From: Bacteroidota bacterium
Lineage (GTDB): Bacteria > Bacteroidota > Bacteroidia > 2-12-FULL-35-15
Length of the DNA: 50,959 nt
Assembly (NCBI GenBank): GCA_005772895.1
Contig: SXIH01000052.1
Span: 1 to 50,959, forward strand
Direction: 5' to 3'
Part shown: positions 35,518 through 44,078 of the stretch, piece by piece
How the letters are laid out: every line of letters begins with the position of its first letter
How positions within the stretch are numbered: the stretch's first letter is position 1
Position numbers and translations under genes: made by a program
Notes under the pieces: model-generated
Databases searched by the model: none
What the model was told of the DNA's origin: nothing
What the model saw: the letters and a program-made list of their open reading frames with translations, nothing else

Positions 35518-38334
35518 TTAATGAACTATAACAATTTTATATTGCTTAAATTCAGAATCAGTTTGTACATTCAGAAAATAAACTCCTTCTGCTAATTCAG
35601 TAACAGAAAATGAAACAAGTTCCATTTTATTAATATTAATGGTTTTTATACTAATAAGTTTCCCTGAAACATCAGTGATAGTGACTGATAATTCTCCTTC
35701 ATAATTATTCGAATTAAAATTAATCTCATTTGAAGCCGGATTAGGGTAAACGGTCATATCCAGATCTCCACTAATTGTTAAGGATGCTATAGTGCTATAG
35801 CTGTTAGCGCCATCAAAATCGGTTTGCTTTAAGCGGTAATAAGATGTTTTATTTTGTAACGGCTTATCATCTAAAAAAACATAATCCAGTATAACTGAAC
35901 TATTTCCTGCACCCTGAACTATCCCAATCTGCTCAAAATTAATTGCATCAACGCTTCTTTCAACTGCAAAAAAATCATTGTTAAGCTCGGATGCCGTTTT
36001 CCAGTTAATATTTGCTAAAGTATGCTGAGAATTTGCCCATTCTGCTTTAAAGTTAATTAGTTCAATTGGTAATGGATTAATGTCAGAAGTTGAAGCAAGC
36101 GTAAATGGACTAAAGGCTGTAACTGCGGCCGAACTAATTACTGTTCCACTCGCTGCTGTTCCAGTAGTACCCCCATTTCCTTTGCTTTCCCACTGAGTTC
36201 CATTCCAACGACTTACTAGCATTTCCGGCAAAGAAGCAACTCCACTTCGTGCCGCATCCCATGATAATTTTACGGTAACATTAGATGTCCCTACTGTTCT
36301 GTCTAAATTCCAATATTCAACCCTTGAAACAATTACAATTGGTGCTAGTTTAGAAGCTGTATCATAACCTGCTGTATTGGGAATAACGTTTTGATAACGA
36401 CATGTAAAAGCATGGGTAGTTGTTGTAGGTGCTGAAATATCGAGTGGCGCATAAAAACCATTATTCCCAACTGGAAAAGTAAATGCTGTGGCTCCAGTTT
36501 TTCTCACATAACCATCAACATGGCTATTGTTACTGGCACCACTTACAATAGCTGTACTTGAAATTGCAATATAATTTGTACTTGATGCTGATACTACGCC
36601 ATCAGTAAATGTAAGCGTTCTTGCAGCAGGTACGGTTATAATAGCATCTGTAGTTAATTGAGGTGAAGTGCCAAAGGTATTGTTAATAATTAAATTTTGG
36701 TAAGCCCAGGTTTCTGCTCCACTGCCGGATAAAACTTGAGTATTGGATGTGCCATTATATTCAACAGTTGATGTTGATGAGCAAGTTAGTTTACCAAAAT
36801 TATTAGGAGATATTCCTCGTATAAAACTACCGCCAAGTTCTAGTTTTCCAGTATTACCTATGGTCAATAGTACTCTATTAATTGCTGTGGCGTTACTCAT
36901 ATCAATATTACCATCCACATTCAAAAGACCGCTAGAAGCTGTTGGGCTTACGGCAAATTTAAAATTACACGTTGTTGTTGTGTTTTGAAGGGCTAAATTG
37001 CCTGTAATATTCATGGTTCCTAAAAGGCTAACCTGATTAGCTGATGGTACAAATGGAGGATTATCAGAAAACTTAATTCTAAAATCACCGGCTACACTCA
37101 TTGTACATCCTACAGGCACTTGAATTTGAATTCCACTTCCATCCCAGATTACAGCATCAAAAAAATGTGAGTTTGTTCCTGTTGTTCCGATGTTAAAAGT
37201 GGAAGTATTAGCCAATTTAATTAGTCCTTGAATGCTATTAGATGCATCAGTATTTGAATATGAAAAATTTCCATTCACATCAAAAATGCTAGCCCCTTGA
37301 GCATAAAACTGTTCAGGCGTACCATATATTCCATTTAAAGCAGCATTATTTGTCCAAGTAAAATTCCCTCCAACATTAAATTGTGACGCATCGGTTGAAA
37401 CTGTTCCAACTAGAATTTGCCCAACAGCAGTTGAATTTATGGTGGTACAAGTAAAATCTGCGGTTGTATTAAATTGAGAAGTACCTGAAAGTGAAATTTT
37501 AGGAGTAATATCGCCCGTTGCCTCTACTCCGTTGGCAGTAAAAGTAGAATTTCCTGAAACATTTAATCGAGCGGCACCTGTTAAGATTATTGCAATGCCA
37601 GCCCCCCCGGATGCTCCCACAACATCAGAATAAGTAAAATTTCCGGTAACATTCCAAATTGCTGATGTGCTTAAAGCGATTGTATATGGGATCCAATCAT
37701 TGCCAGAGGAAATTGTAACAGAAGCATTTGCACATGTAAATACTGCCGAATTTTGAAGTTCAAGGTGATTAATTGCATTAAATTCAATTTTGTTAACTAT
37801 ACTATAAATATAATCACCAATAACAGTTAAAGTAGAAGTGTTTTGTAATAAAACTTTTGACCCTAAGGTGCCTGTTGTACTAATTGTTGTTGTGAAGTTC
37901 CCTCCTACTGTCATGCTCGTTCCTGTACCAGTAATTGTTAATGCTTGACTAATATATTGGGTATTCCCCTGTTGCATATCTACGTTAGTGGTAACAGCAA
38001 ATAATCTGCCATTACTTACAGTAAAAGAAGTGGCTACATATGCACTTGTTTTTATAATTAAACTATTACAAGCTTGGTTTGCCACACTTAGTGTAACGTC
38101 ATAAGCATCAATAATAACATCATCACCGGCTCCAGGGATTGTTCCTGCTGTGCCCCCCGTTCTGGATATTGTAGACCATGTGGTTGTGGTATTCCATTCT
38201 CCATTTGCACGGGCGTAATAAGTAGCTCCTAATAAGGGCTTATTTAAAAAACTAAATAAAAAAATTGCAACAGAGATAAAAAATTTGCTGACAAATTTTT
38301 TATTGTTATGATAGTAAGTCGTTGATATCTTCAT
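35518..38334 (-). CDS. T9SS-secreted adhesin-like repeat protein
   Basis: 938 aa from the Met at 38334 (MKISTTYYHNN), which gives a plausible signal peptide (FISVAIFLFSFLNKPLLG); an upstream Met at 38379 is less likely. Residues ~40-600 are Thr/Ser/Asn/Gly-rich beta-helix-like repeats with recurring F-x-V-x-G-N-F-x-x-x blocks (e.g. TVGGNFTTT, NVGGNFTWT, DVNGNFSYS). A segment with PLPIELINFKAEW and FFAVERSVDAINFEQIG is typical of T9SS surface proteins. The C-terminus (TVYPNPASNEINF, then VTITDVSGKLI and EGVYFLNVQTD) is a type A sorting domain. It is exported by the type IX system to the cell surface. The function is probably adhesion or matrix (inference). Confidence 0.9.
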   Translation of the reverse strand: MKISTTYYHNNKKFVSKFFISVAIFLFSFLNKPLLGATYYARANGEWNTTTTWSTISRTGGTAGTIPGAGDDVIIDAYDVTLSVANQACNSLIIKTSAYVATSFTVSNGRLFAVTTNVDMQQGNTQYISQALTITGTGTSMTVGGNFTTTISTTGTLGSKVLLQNTSTLTVIGDYIYSIVNKIEFNAINHLELQNSAVFTCANASVTISSGNDWIPYTIALSTSAIWNVTGNFTYSDVVGASGGAGIAIILTGAARLNVSGNSTFTANGVEATGDITPKISLSGTSQFNTTADFTCTTINSTAVGQILVGTVSTDASQFNVGGNFTWTNNAALNGIYGTPEQFYAQGASIFDVNGNFSYSNTDASNSIQGLIKLANTSTFNIGTTGTNSHFFDAVIWDGSGIQIQVPVGCTMSVAGDFRIKFSDNPPFVPSANQVSLLGTMNITGNLALQNTTTTCNFKFAVSPTASSGLLNVDGNIDMSNATAINRVLLTIGNTGKLELGGSFIRGISPNNFGKLTCSSTSTVEYNGTSNTQVLSGSGAETWAYQNLIINNTFGTSPQLTTDAIITVPAARTLTFTDGVVSASSTNYIAISSTAIVSGASNNSHVDGYVRKTGATAFTFPVGNNGFYAPLDISAPTTTTHAFTCRYQNVIPNTAGYDTASKLAPIVIVSRVEYWNLDRTVGTSNVTVKLSWDAARSGVASLPEMLVSRWNGTQWESKGNGGTTGTAASGTVISSAAVTAFSPFTLASTSDINPLPIELINFKAEWANSQHTLANINWKTASELNNDFFAVERSVDAINFEQIGIVQGAGNSSVILDYVFLDDKPLQNKTSYYRLKQTDFDGANSYSTIASLTISGDLDMTVYPNPASNEINFNSNNYEGELSVTITDVSGKLISIKTININKMELVSFSVTELAEGVYFLNVQTDSEFKQYKIVIVH

Positions 38335-38599
38335 AGTATATGAATAAATATTGTAGACTAAAATAGTTTCACAAATCACTCATTAATGAACATTGTTACA
38401 TTCATTAAAAATTTGTGTACAAAACGTCATTTTTTGTTATTATATCAATAATCTATAAAATGAAAAATGTGCTGGGACTTAGTAGATGAAACAACAGGGG
38501 ACCAAACGTAGAAAACTTCCACTAAAATTATTTTGCTTTTTCCAACACAACATAGCCTCTGAAAGCCTTGTTTTAGTCAAAATGTGAGGAATAAAAAAA
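38335..38599. other. intergenic region left of the IS1595 element
   Basis: About 265 bp without a coding signature. Positions 38592-38599 (TAAAAAAA) are the left copy of the IS1595 target duplication. I find no intact gene split by the insertion when 38599 is joined to 40557, so the element seems to have landed in non-coding DNA. Confidence 0.5.
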
Positions 38600-38613
38600 C
38601 GCACCTATCCATA

Positions 38614-39576
38614 TTAGGACAGTGCCATTTTTGGTTTACTTACTCTGTTAACTATTTCACGGGGGTTGCCCTTTGGTTTATAATTTATCAAACAACTCTC
38701 ATCTTTTAGAGCATTATCAATGATTTTATCAAATGCGTTTTTCTGTAAATGACGATTATTGAACTTATAACTGAATTCTGCCAAGTAAAAAGGCAGGTAC
38801 TTTTTGCTTATAGCCCTGTAAGAGCCTTTGATTCCGTTTTTTAGTATCGACCAAAATCCTTCGATTGTATTTATCGTCTTTACACCTTTTCCGTAACCTT
38901 CACTATGTTTTATTGTAATGTGGTCTACCGCATTGTCAAATTGCTTATAGCTTTTAAAATCATCCGTGAACACAATGCTATTGTCCGTATCTACTTTATC
39001 TTTAAGCATGGCTAACAAATTCCTGCTAGTTAACTTCTCTATGATTTTAACATAAACACGACCTTTCTTTTCCACCACTCCGACAATAGGAGTTTTTGAA
39101 GTGCCCCGCCCTCTTTTTGAAGTTATTGCAGAAAGGTTAGCTTCGTTCTGAACTAGTTTACGTTTCTTACCACCGATATACGCTTCATCAAATTCAACCA
39201 TACCCTCCAACTTCAATTCGTTGTTAATCATTGCACACCTGATTTTATGACAAGCAAACCAAGCCGTTTGATATTTTACTCCTACGTTACGTGCTATTTC
39301 AGATGCGCTGATTCCCATCTTAGCATTAATCATAAGAAATATGATTTCAAAGAACTTGGGCAATTCTAATCGAGAATCCTCAAATATAGTTCCCATCATA
39401 ACGCTGAAATCTTTGTTACAATCGTTACAATGCCAACGGATAGATTCCTTTCGTTTAGTAACACTAGATGCCTTACAGAATACACAAACAGGCTTTCTAC
39501 CCCATCTTAGTTTCTCTAAGTATGCAATACACTTATCTTGTGTGCCTAACTTTGTATGTAACGATTGTAAATTCAA
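38614..39576 (-). CDS. IS1595-family (ISXO2-like) transposase
   Basis: A 320-aa DDE transposase. N-terminal zinc ribbon Cys31-x2-Cys34 and Cys50-x2-Cys53 (CVFCKASS..WHCNDCNKDF), followed by a helical MGTIFEDSRLELPKFFEIIF region. The catalytic ISXO2 domain has Asp130 (VEFDEAYIGGKK), Asp205 (IVFTDDFKSY) and the N-x-x-E of NTIEGFWSILKNGIKG (Glu239). The C-terminal fragment FSYKFNNRHLQKN is typical. The frame is intact, so transposition competence is likely. The stop lies 14 nt inside the left inverted repeat end. Confidence 0.95.
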   Translation of the reverse strand: MNLQSLHTKLGTQDKCIAYLEKLRWGRKPVCVFCKASSVTKRKESIRWHCNDCNKDFSVMMGTIFEDSRLELPKFFEIIFLMINAKMGISASEIARNVGVKYQTAWFACHKIRCAMINNELKLEGMVEFDEAYIGGKKRKLVQNEANLSAITSKRGRGTSKTPIVGVVEKKGRVYVKIIEKLTSRNLLAMLKDKVDTDNSIVFTDDFKSYKQFDNAVDHITIKHSEGYGKGVKTINTIEGFWSILKNGIKGSYRAISKKYLPFYLAEFSYKFNNRHLQKNAFDKIIDNALKDESCLINYKPKGNPREIVNRVSKPKMALS

Positions 39577-39634
39577 ACTACTTTGGTTTATTAGGTTCCA
39601 TTACATCATCTAAATAAGATGAGTTATTTTTTAC

Positions 39635-39802
39635 TTATTTCCAAAAATCAAATTTAGCATTACGTGTAACGTATTTAAACCATACGAACCCTAAAATTAA
39701 TGTTATGCCAGTTCCAATAGCTATACCCTTATATAAACTACTGCGGTTTATTTCTAAAATTTCTTCTTTTGTAAAATTTGTTTTGGTGTAATCTATTTCC
39801 AT
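39635..39802 (-). CDS. small single-transmembrane passenger protein
   Basis: A 55-aa frame starting MEIDYTKTNFTKEEILEINR, then a hydrophobic helix (GIAIGTGITLILGFVWF, about residues 30-46) and a basic tail ending FDFWK. It is too short for routine ORF calling. It lies 24 nt downstream of the nuclease stop (39827) and upstream of the transposase, all in one direction. No homologue is recognised. N-in or N-out topology is uncertain; the positive tail suggests the C-terminus is cytoplasmic. It may be a partner or immunity protein of the nuclease (inference only). Confidence 0.55.
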   Translation of the reverse strand: MEIDYTKTNFTKEEILEINRSSLYKGIAIGTGITLILGFVWFKYVTRNAKFDFWK

Positions 39803-39826
39803 TTTATTACTTATTTTAAATTGTTT

Positions 39827-40465
39827 CTAATCCCAATAACCTACTCTTTTAAATGTATTTCCTTCTTTTTGGTAGCAAATAATGTTATGGTCTACTGCAT
39901 ATTTCAAAGCATTTTCAACATAACCACTCGCTGATGCAAAATAATGATATTCAAACTTATATTCTTTATTTCCGCTATCCCTGTAATCTGTTATCTCTCT
40001 TATGCTTTTACTAATCTGATTAATATTCACTTTCCCTTTTAGGTTTTTGCATTCTACCCAAGCGTTTTCTTTGTTAAATATGTTACTCTGATAGGTGAAA
40101 AATGCACCACCTAGAAACATTAAACCGCCTATTAGCAACCCCAAAAATCCATCGCCCCAGTCCATTATCAAATAGATAAGTGCAATCGCAACGGACATAA
40201 GTGATATCAACATCCATCCAATTCCTATAAGACTAAAATTCTTACCTCTTTGGTCTAATCTCTCTCCAATCACATCAATCGCAGAGCCTTTTACGTTGGC
40301 TTTACCTGCCATATGTGCTCCAACTCTAACCTTTTCCCACTTTAATTCTCTTTTCATAAATTGAGCAAATTCATCTTCAAAGCTGTGCCCCTTCTCGTAG
40401 GAGGTAATTTCTTGTTCATCAGTATTTAAAAGAACGTCATTTTCTATTGTTTCTACTTTTTCCAT
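39827..40465 (-). CDS. PD-(D/E)XK-like nuclease interrupted by a transmembrane hairpin
   Basis: 212 aa. The ~25-70 region (YEKGHSFEDEFAQFMKRE, then VKGSAIDVIGE) and ~130-205 (WVECKNLKGKVNINQISKSI) together match a restriction-endonuclease-like/Mrr core: Glu30 or Glu32 on the first helix, Asp64 at the end of the first strand, and Glu138-x-Lys140 of E-C-K. Residues 78-101 and 106-124 between Asp64 and Glu138 are two hydrophobic helices separated by a polar DWGDG turn, so the fold would be split by a membrane hairpin. There is no DNA-binding domain and no methylase. It is the first gene of the passenger cassette in the IS1595 element. Confidence 0.7.
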   Translation of the reverse strand: MEKVETIENDVLLNTDEQEITSYEKGHSFEDEFAQFMKRELKWEKVRVGAHMAGKANVKGSAIDVIGERLDQRGKNFSLIGIGWMLISLMSVAIALIYLIMDWGDGFLGLLIGGLMFLGGAFFTYQSNIFNKENAWVECKNLKGKVNINQISKSIREITDYRDSGNKEYKFEYHYFASASGYVENALKYAVDHNIICYQKEGNTFKRVGYWD

Positions 40466-40556
40466 AACTAAATTTTTAGGTTATGTGCTAAAATAGAGTA
40501 TTTTTTATATATTTAAAAAATCATTCTGTCCTAATGTGGATAGGTGCGTAAAAAAA

Positions 40557-40861
40557 TATTCAAAAGCATGAAAAACTTCGAAATTTAAAATGGCTTAAAG
40601 AATTTGTAATACTAATAGTAATGACTTTAGAAAAAGAGCAATCAAACCTATATTGTTAAATTGATTTTGGGGGAGATTCGGCTTATATTAAAGATTATTA
40701 CGGCATCTGAGAATTCGCCCTCTTGATATCGATTACGCATATCATATTATTCTGCAAGATGAATCCTAAATTATATACAAATATCATCTGTTTATAACAA
40801 TTTAATTCCTTTTCGCTTTCAAAAGCGCAAAATTTGTATGTAAATCGAACAATATGAAAAA
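40557..40861. promoter_or_regulatory. intergenic region upstream of the signalling cluster
   Basis: About 300 bp with no convincing gene; a 20-residue frame around 40590-40660 could be a remnant. It contains one ATACAAATATC motif (40775-40785), repeated at 44083 and 44271, and an ATTTGTATG stretch near 40833. The promoter of the two-component cluster must lie here. Confidence 0.45.
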
Positions 40862-41254
40862 ATGGAAATACATTTAAAAACAAGCCAAAAGAATTGCAAA
40901 GTTTTGCTTTACGAAAGACAAGCAATTGTTGCTCATGATATTAAAATGACATTAAAAAAGGAAAACTGTGAAGTGGCTCGAATAAACGAAAATCATGATT
41001 TTGAAAAATCAGAAAAACCAGATTTCATTATTACAGAGATAGGGAATAGCAGTATTAATGACCTGCAGAAGCTTAGAATACTAAACTACTCAAGCAAACA
41101 TAAAATACCCGTGATTTTGATTCTAAACAGTTTTGAAATATCTTTGGATTTATTACCTAGACTAAAAGTAATTGGAAAGATTACAAAACCATTTAATTCA
41201 AATGAAATCGTTAATTTATTATTTCAATCCTTTTATAAAACAAATAACAATTAA
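40862..41254 (+). CDS. receiver-domain-like protein with Glu at the phospho-acceptor position
   Basis: 130 aa, a CheY-like fold in outline. First strand KVLLYERQAIV with one acidic residue (Glu18) where receivers have an acidic pair. Third strand PDFIITEIG, where Glu59 replaces the phospho-accepting Asp. KIPVILILNSF stands in for the Thr/Ser strand. Lys109-Pro110 in GKITKPFNSNEIV matches the conserved K-P-F. Because Glu can mimic phospho-Asp or abolish phosphorylation, it is probably a pseudo-receiver. Its 3' end overlaps the sensor kinase start by ~50 nt, so translation is coupled. Confidence 0.7.
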   Translation: MEIHLKTSQKNCKVLLYERQAIVAHDIKMTLKKENCEVARINENHDFEKSEKPDFIITEIGNSSINDLQKLRILNYSSKHKIPVILILNSFEISLDLLPRLKVIGKITKPFNSNEIVNLLFQSFYKTNNN

Positions 41255-43307
41255 ATATTTTTATTTGCTGTGTTTTTTTCTACTTTGCTCATTATTTGGA
41301 AAATCGCAAAATCACTCAAAAATTTTGGAATCAAGCAACAATGAGTGTAAAAAGGAAGAAGCCGCTCTGGTAAAAGCTTGGAAATTATACTCACTTGAAA
41401 AATCATTTGAAGGAATTAATAAATTAAAATCTAATTGTTTAAAAAACGATTATAGATACAAACTTCTTCTTGCTAATTTTTATTTCGGAAAGGAACAATT
41501 TGATTCAGCATTATATTTTTTTAATGATGGTTTGATGCAAATCACTTCTAAAAATGATACGACTCGATATAAGTTAATAAGTGAAATCAATTATAAGATT
41601 GGTTGGATATTAGTTAAAACTAATCAATTCGACAAAGCAAGAGCACATTTAAACAGAACCATAGCTTTATGTGAAAAATTGAATGACAAGAAAAAAATTG
41701 CTGAAGCTAACCTTGAATTAATAAAAATATTATTTCACTCGAACAAGGTAGATAGTGCGCTGCATTATGCAGACAAAACAATTGATATAGCCACAAGTAT
41801 TAACGATTCTTCTACAATTGCTATAGCCAATTTGTTATCTGCATATTGTTTTTTAGCAATACACAAAAATAAACAGGCCTTTCAGATGGCAAATATATCT
41901 TCTAATTATTTTTATTCAAAAGAAGATTTTTATAACTTACCAATGGCACTAACAATTCAATGGGTATCATTATCTGATGAAAACATTGACGACAGGTTAA
42001 AGATGTCAATGAAAGTGTTTGAAAATTCGAAGGTTAATAATGGACAAAAAGTTACTTTAAACGAAGTTATTTGCAACTATTTTATTTCAAAAAACAAATT
42101 AATAGAAGCAGAAAAATATATTGCAAATGCTTTTTATTATGCAAACAAAATAAAAAACATTCCCATATTGTTAGAGTCTGATTTAAAAGCTTTACAATCA
42201 GAACTATTATATAAGCAGGGAAAGCATGAAGAGGCAATTGTTTTTGCTAAAGAGGCATTGGAACTTATAGATTCAAGTAATGTCAGCGGGTTCGTAAATG
42301 GCAGAATCTCATTATTTAAAAATCTTGCTGAATTGCATTTAATAACAGGGAAGCCCAAATTAGCAAAAGAATATTATGATATGGTCCTTTCTTTAAAGGA
42401 TACAGTTTTTTCAAATGAAATGGCTAATTCTATTTCAGAATTGAAAATTAAATATGAATCCGAAAAAAAGGATAATCAAATTAATATTGAAAAAGGAGAA
42501 AAAGAAAGACAAGAGTCCTTGAATAAAATTCAGTCAAAATACTTAAGAGTAATGTTGATAGCCTCCACTATAATTTTAATACTATTAATTATTTATATTA
42601 TGTCTAATTTTCAAAAGAAAAAAATCAACTCTGAATTGAATGTTCAAACCAAAATTATTGAAAAAAATGTAATACAAATGAGTGTGTTGCTTATGGAGAT
42701 TCATCACAGGGTTAAAAATAGCTTACAACTTATTTCTAGTTTATTAGAATTGCAAACTGATAAAGAAGATAATCTACTAATTAAAGAATCATTAAATCAA
42801 GCTAAAAACAGAGTTGCTTCAATGGCTTTAATTCATCAAAAACTATATCAAAATGATAACCTTTCGGTTGTTAATATGCAATCCTACATTATGGAACTTA
42901 CTACTCAGTGCCAATCGGTATTTGGAAACAAATTAAATATTGATGTAAAATATAATGTACAATCTATATTTTTAGACATAGATACCGCAACTCCGCTTGG
43001 ATTAATATTATGCGAATTAATAACAAATGCTTTTAAATATGCTTATGTTGAAAAACGAATTGAAAAAAACGAGCTGTATATTGCATTAACAGAAAAAGAA
43101 AAGGGATCTTATCTATTAGTTGTAAGTGATAATGGAATTGGAACTGATACCCTAATTGAAAAAAAGAAGGAAAAAGGAATTGGAATTGGAATAATTCGTA
43201 GATTAACAGAACAATTGTATGGAGAAGTAATTTGTAAAATAGAAAGGGGATATACTTATCAAATTCATTTTTTCGATTCAGAAACACGTAATAATTTGGA
43301 ATTATGA
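41202..43307 (+). CDS. TPR sensor histidine kinase, HisKA_2 family
   Basis: 701 aa from Met 41202. An N-terminal hydrophobic signal or anchor (IKYFYLLCFFLLCSLFGKSQ) leads into periplasmic TPR repeats (~45-420, with YKLLLANFYFGKEQFDSALY, ALHYADKTIDIA and AIVFAKEALELI). Then come a coiled coil, a TM helix ~451-470 (VMLIASTIILILLIIYIMSNF) and HisKA_2 with phospho-acceptor in MEIHHRVKNSLQLISSLLEL (His501/502). The HATPase domain has CELITNAFKYAY (N box), VSDNGIG (G1) and GIGIGIIRRL (G2). It is a membrane sensor with a TPR ligand-binding domain. The stop overlaps the LytTR regulator start by 4 nt. Confidence 0.92.
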   Translation: MKSLIYYFNPFIKQITIKYFYLLCFFLLCSLFGKSQNHSKILESSNNECKKEEAALVKAWKLYSLEKSFEGINKLKSNCLKNDYRYKLLLANFYFGKEQFDSALYFFNDGLMQITSKNDTTRYKLISEINYKIGWILVKTNQFDKARAHLNRTIALCEKLNDKKKIAEANLELIKILFHSNKVDSALHYADKTIDIATSINDSSTIAIANLLSAYCFLAIHKNKQAFQMANISSNYFYSKEDFYNLPMALTIQWVSLSDENIDDRLKMSMKVFENSKVNNGQKVTLNEVICNYFISKNKLIEAEKYIANAFYYANKIKNIPILLESDLKALQSELLYKQGKHEEAIVFAKEALELIDSSNVSGFVNGRISLFKNLAELHLITGKPKLAKEYYDMVLSLKDTVFSNEMANSISELKIKYESEKKDNQINIEKGEKERQESLNKIQSKYLRVMLIASTIILILLIIYIMSNFQKKKINSELNVQTKIIEKNVIQMSVLLMEIHHRVKNSLQLISSLLELQTDKEDNLLIKESLNQAKNRVASMALIHQKLYQNDNLSVVNMQSYIMELTTQCQSVFGNKLNIDVKYNVQSIFLDIDTATPLGLILCELITNAFKYAYVEKRIEKNELYIALTEKEKGSYLLVVSDNGIGTDTLIEKKKEKGIGIGIIRRLTEQLYGEVICKIERGYTYQIHFFDSETRNNLEL

Positions 43308-44041
43308 TAAAAATAGGAATAATTGAAGATGAAGTTCTTATTGCTGATAATATGTGCAGAAATTTAGAACAGTTAGGATATGAATGTTGTACACCTTGTA
43401 TATCCTATAGCAAGGCTATAAAAATGATTGAAACCGAACACCCAGATTTATTATTGATTGACATAAATCTTGCTGGAAGAAAAGACGGAATTGATTTAGC
43501 AGTTGAAATAAAAAGTAATTATAAAGTCCCTTTCATTTTTTTAACGTCTATTTCTGACCCGAATATCATTAGTAGAGCCAAACATCTTGAGCCTTCTTCA
43601 TATTTAATTAAACCATTCAGCAAGGAAGATTTATTTGCTGCAATTGAAATTGCAATACATAATTTTATGTATAAAAAAAACCTTGAGAAGAATGTAAATA
43701 ATATAGCTAGTGAGAAATTTCCATTGCAGGACTCCATTTTTGTTAAAAAAAATAACAACTTTCATAAAATTAAATTTAGTGACATTATTATTCTGGAAAG
43801 CGAACACATTTATCTTGAAATTACAACAATCAACGGCTCCAAATATTCTATGCGCTCGTCATTAAATGAATTTCTTGAAAAGATTGAATTGAACTACATT
43901 TTTAGGGTGCATAAAAAATATGCAATTAATTTAAACTATCTAGAATCCTTTAATTCAGAAGAAGTTGTTGTAAAAGGAATCCAGATTCCTCTTGGTGCTT
44001 CATTTAAAGGGAACCTTTTCCATTTAATAAATAAGAAATAA
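43304..44041 (+). CDS. LytTR-family response regulator
   Basis: 245 aa. The receiver domain ~1-120 has Glu8/Asp9, phospho-acceptor Asp53 (LLLIDINLAGRKDG), Thr in FIFLTS and Lys in YLIKPFS. The LytTR DNA-binding domain ~145-240 has IFVKKNNNFHKIKFSDIIILESEHIYLEI and the C-terminal RVHKKYAINLNYLESF. LytTR regulators bind two 9-bp direct repeats spaced by about 12 bp. It starts within the kinase stop codon (ATGA). It is the output partner of the HisKA_2 kinase; targets are unknown, but the neighbouring T9SS repeat proteins are candidates. Confidence 0.94.
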   Translation: MIKIGIIEDEVLIADNMCRNLEQLGYECCTPCISYSKAIKMIETEHPDLLLIDINLAGRKDGIDLAVEIKSNYKVPFIFLTSISDPNIISRAKHLEPSSYLIKPFSKEDLFAAIEIAIHNFMYKKNLEKNVNNIASEKFPLQDSIFVKKNNNFHKIKFSDIIILESEHIYLEITTINGSKYSMRSSLNEFLEKIELNYIFRVHKKYAINLNYLESFNSEEVVVKGIQIPLGASFKGNLFHLINKK

Positions 44042-44046
44042 ATCGT

Positions 44047-44078
44047 ACCATATTTTCCAAACTAAAATATAGGTTTTT
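44047..44078 (+). terminator. probable terminator of the two-component cluster
   Basis: Stem ACCATATTTT (44047-44056)/AAAATATAGGT (44064-44074) with a single-base bulge, followed by a run of five T. It lies 5 nt past the LytTR stop codon. Confidence 0.55.

Larger units (their letters stand above)
38600..40548. mobile_element. complete IS1595-family element carrying two passenger genes
   Basis: The element is bounded by 23-bp terminal inverted repeats, 38600-38622 (starts CGCACCTATCC, ends TTAGGACAG) and 40526-40548 (inverse), with one mismatch. It is flanked by an exact 8-bp direct repeat TAAAAAAA (38592-38599 and 40549-40556), the target-site duplication size of the IS1595 family. Total length is 1949 bp. 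On the minus strand it carries, in order, a PD-(D/E)XK-like membrane nuclease, a 55-aa single-TM protein and the transposase. The near-perfect ends and exact duplication suggest a fairly recent insertion. Confidence 0.9.

Noticed and set aside
40590..40660. A gene interrupted by the IS1595 insertion
   Set aside because: Joining the flanks at the target duplication gives no continuous frame with recognisable protein sequence.
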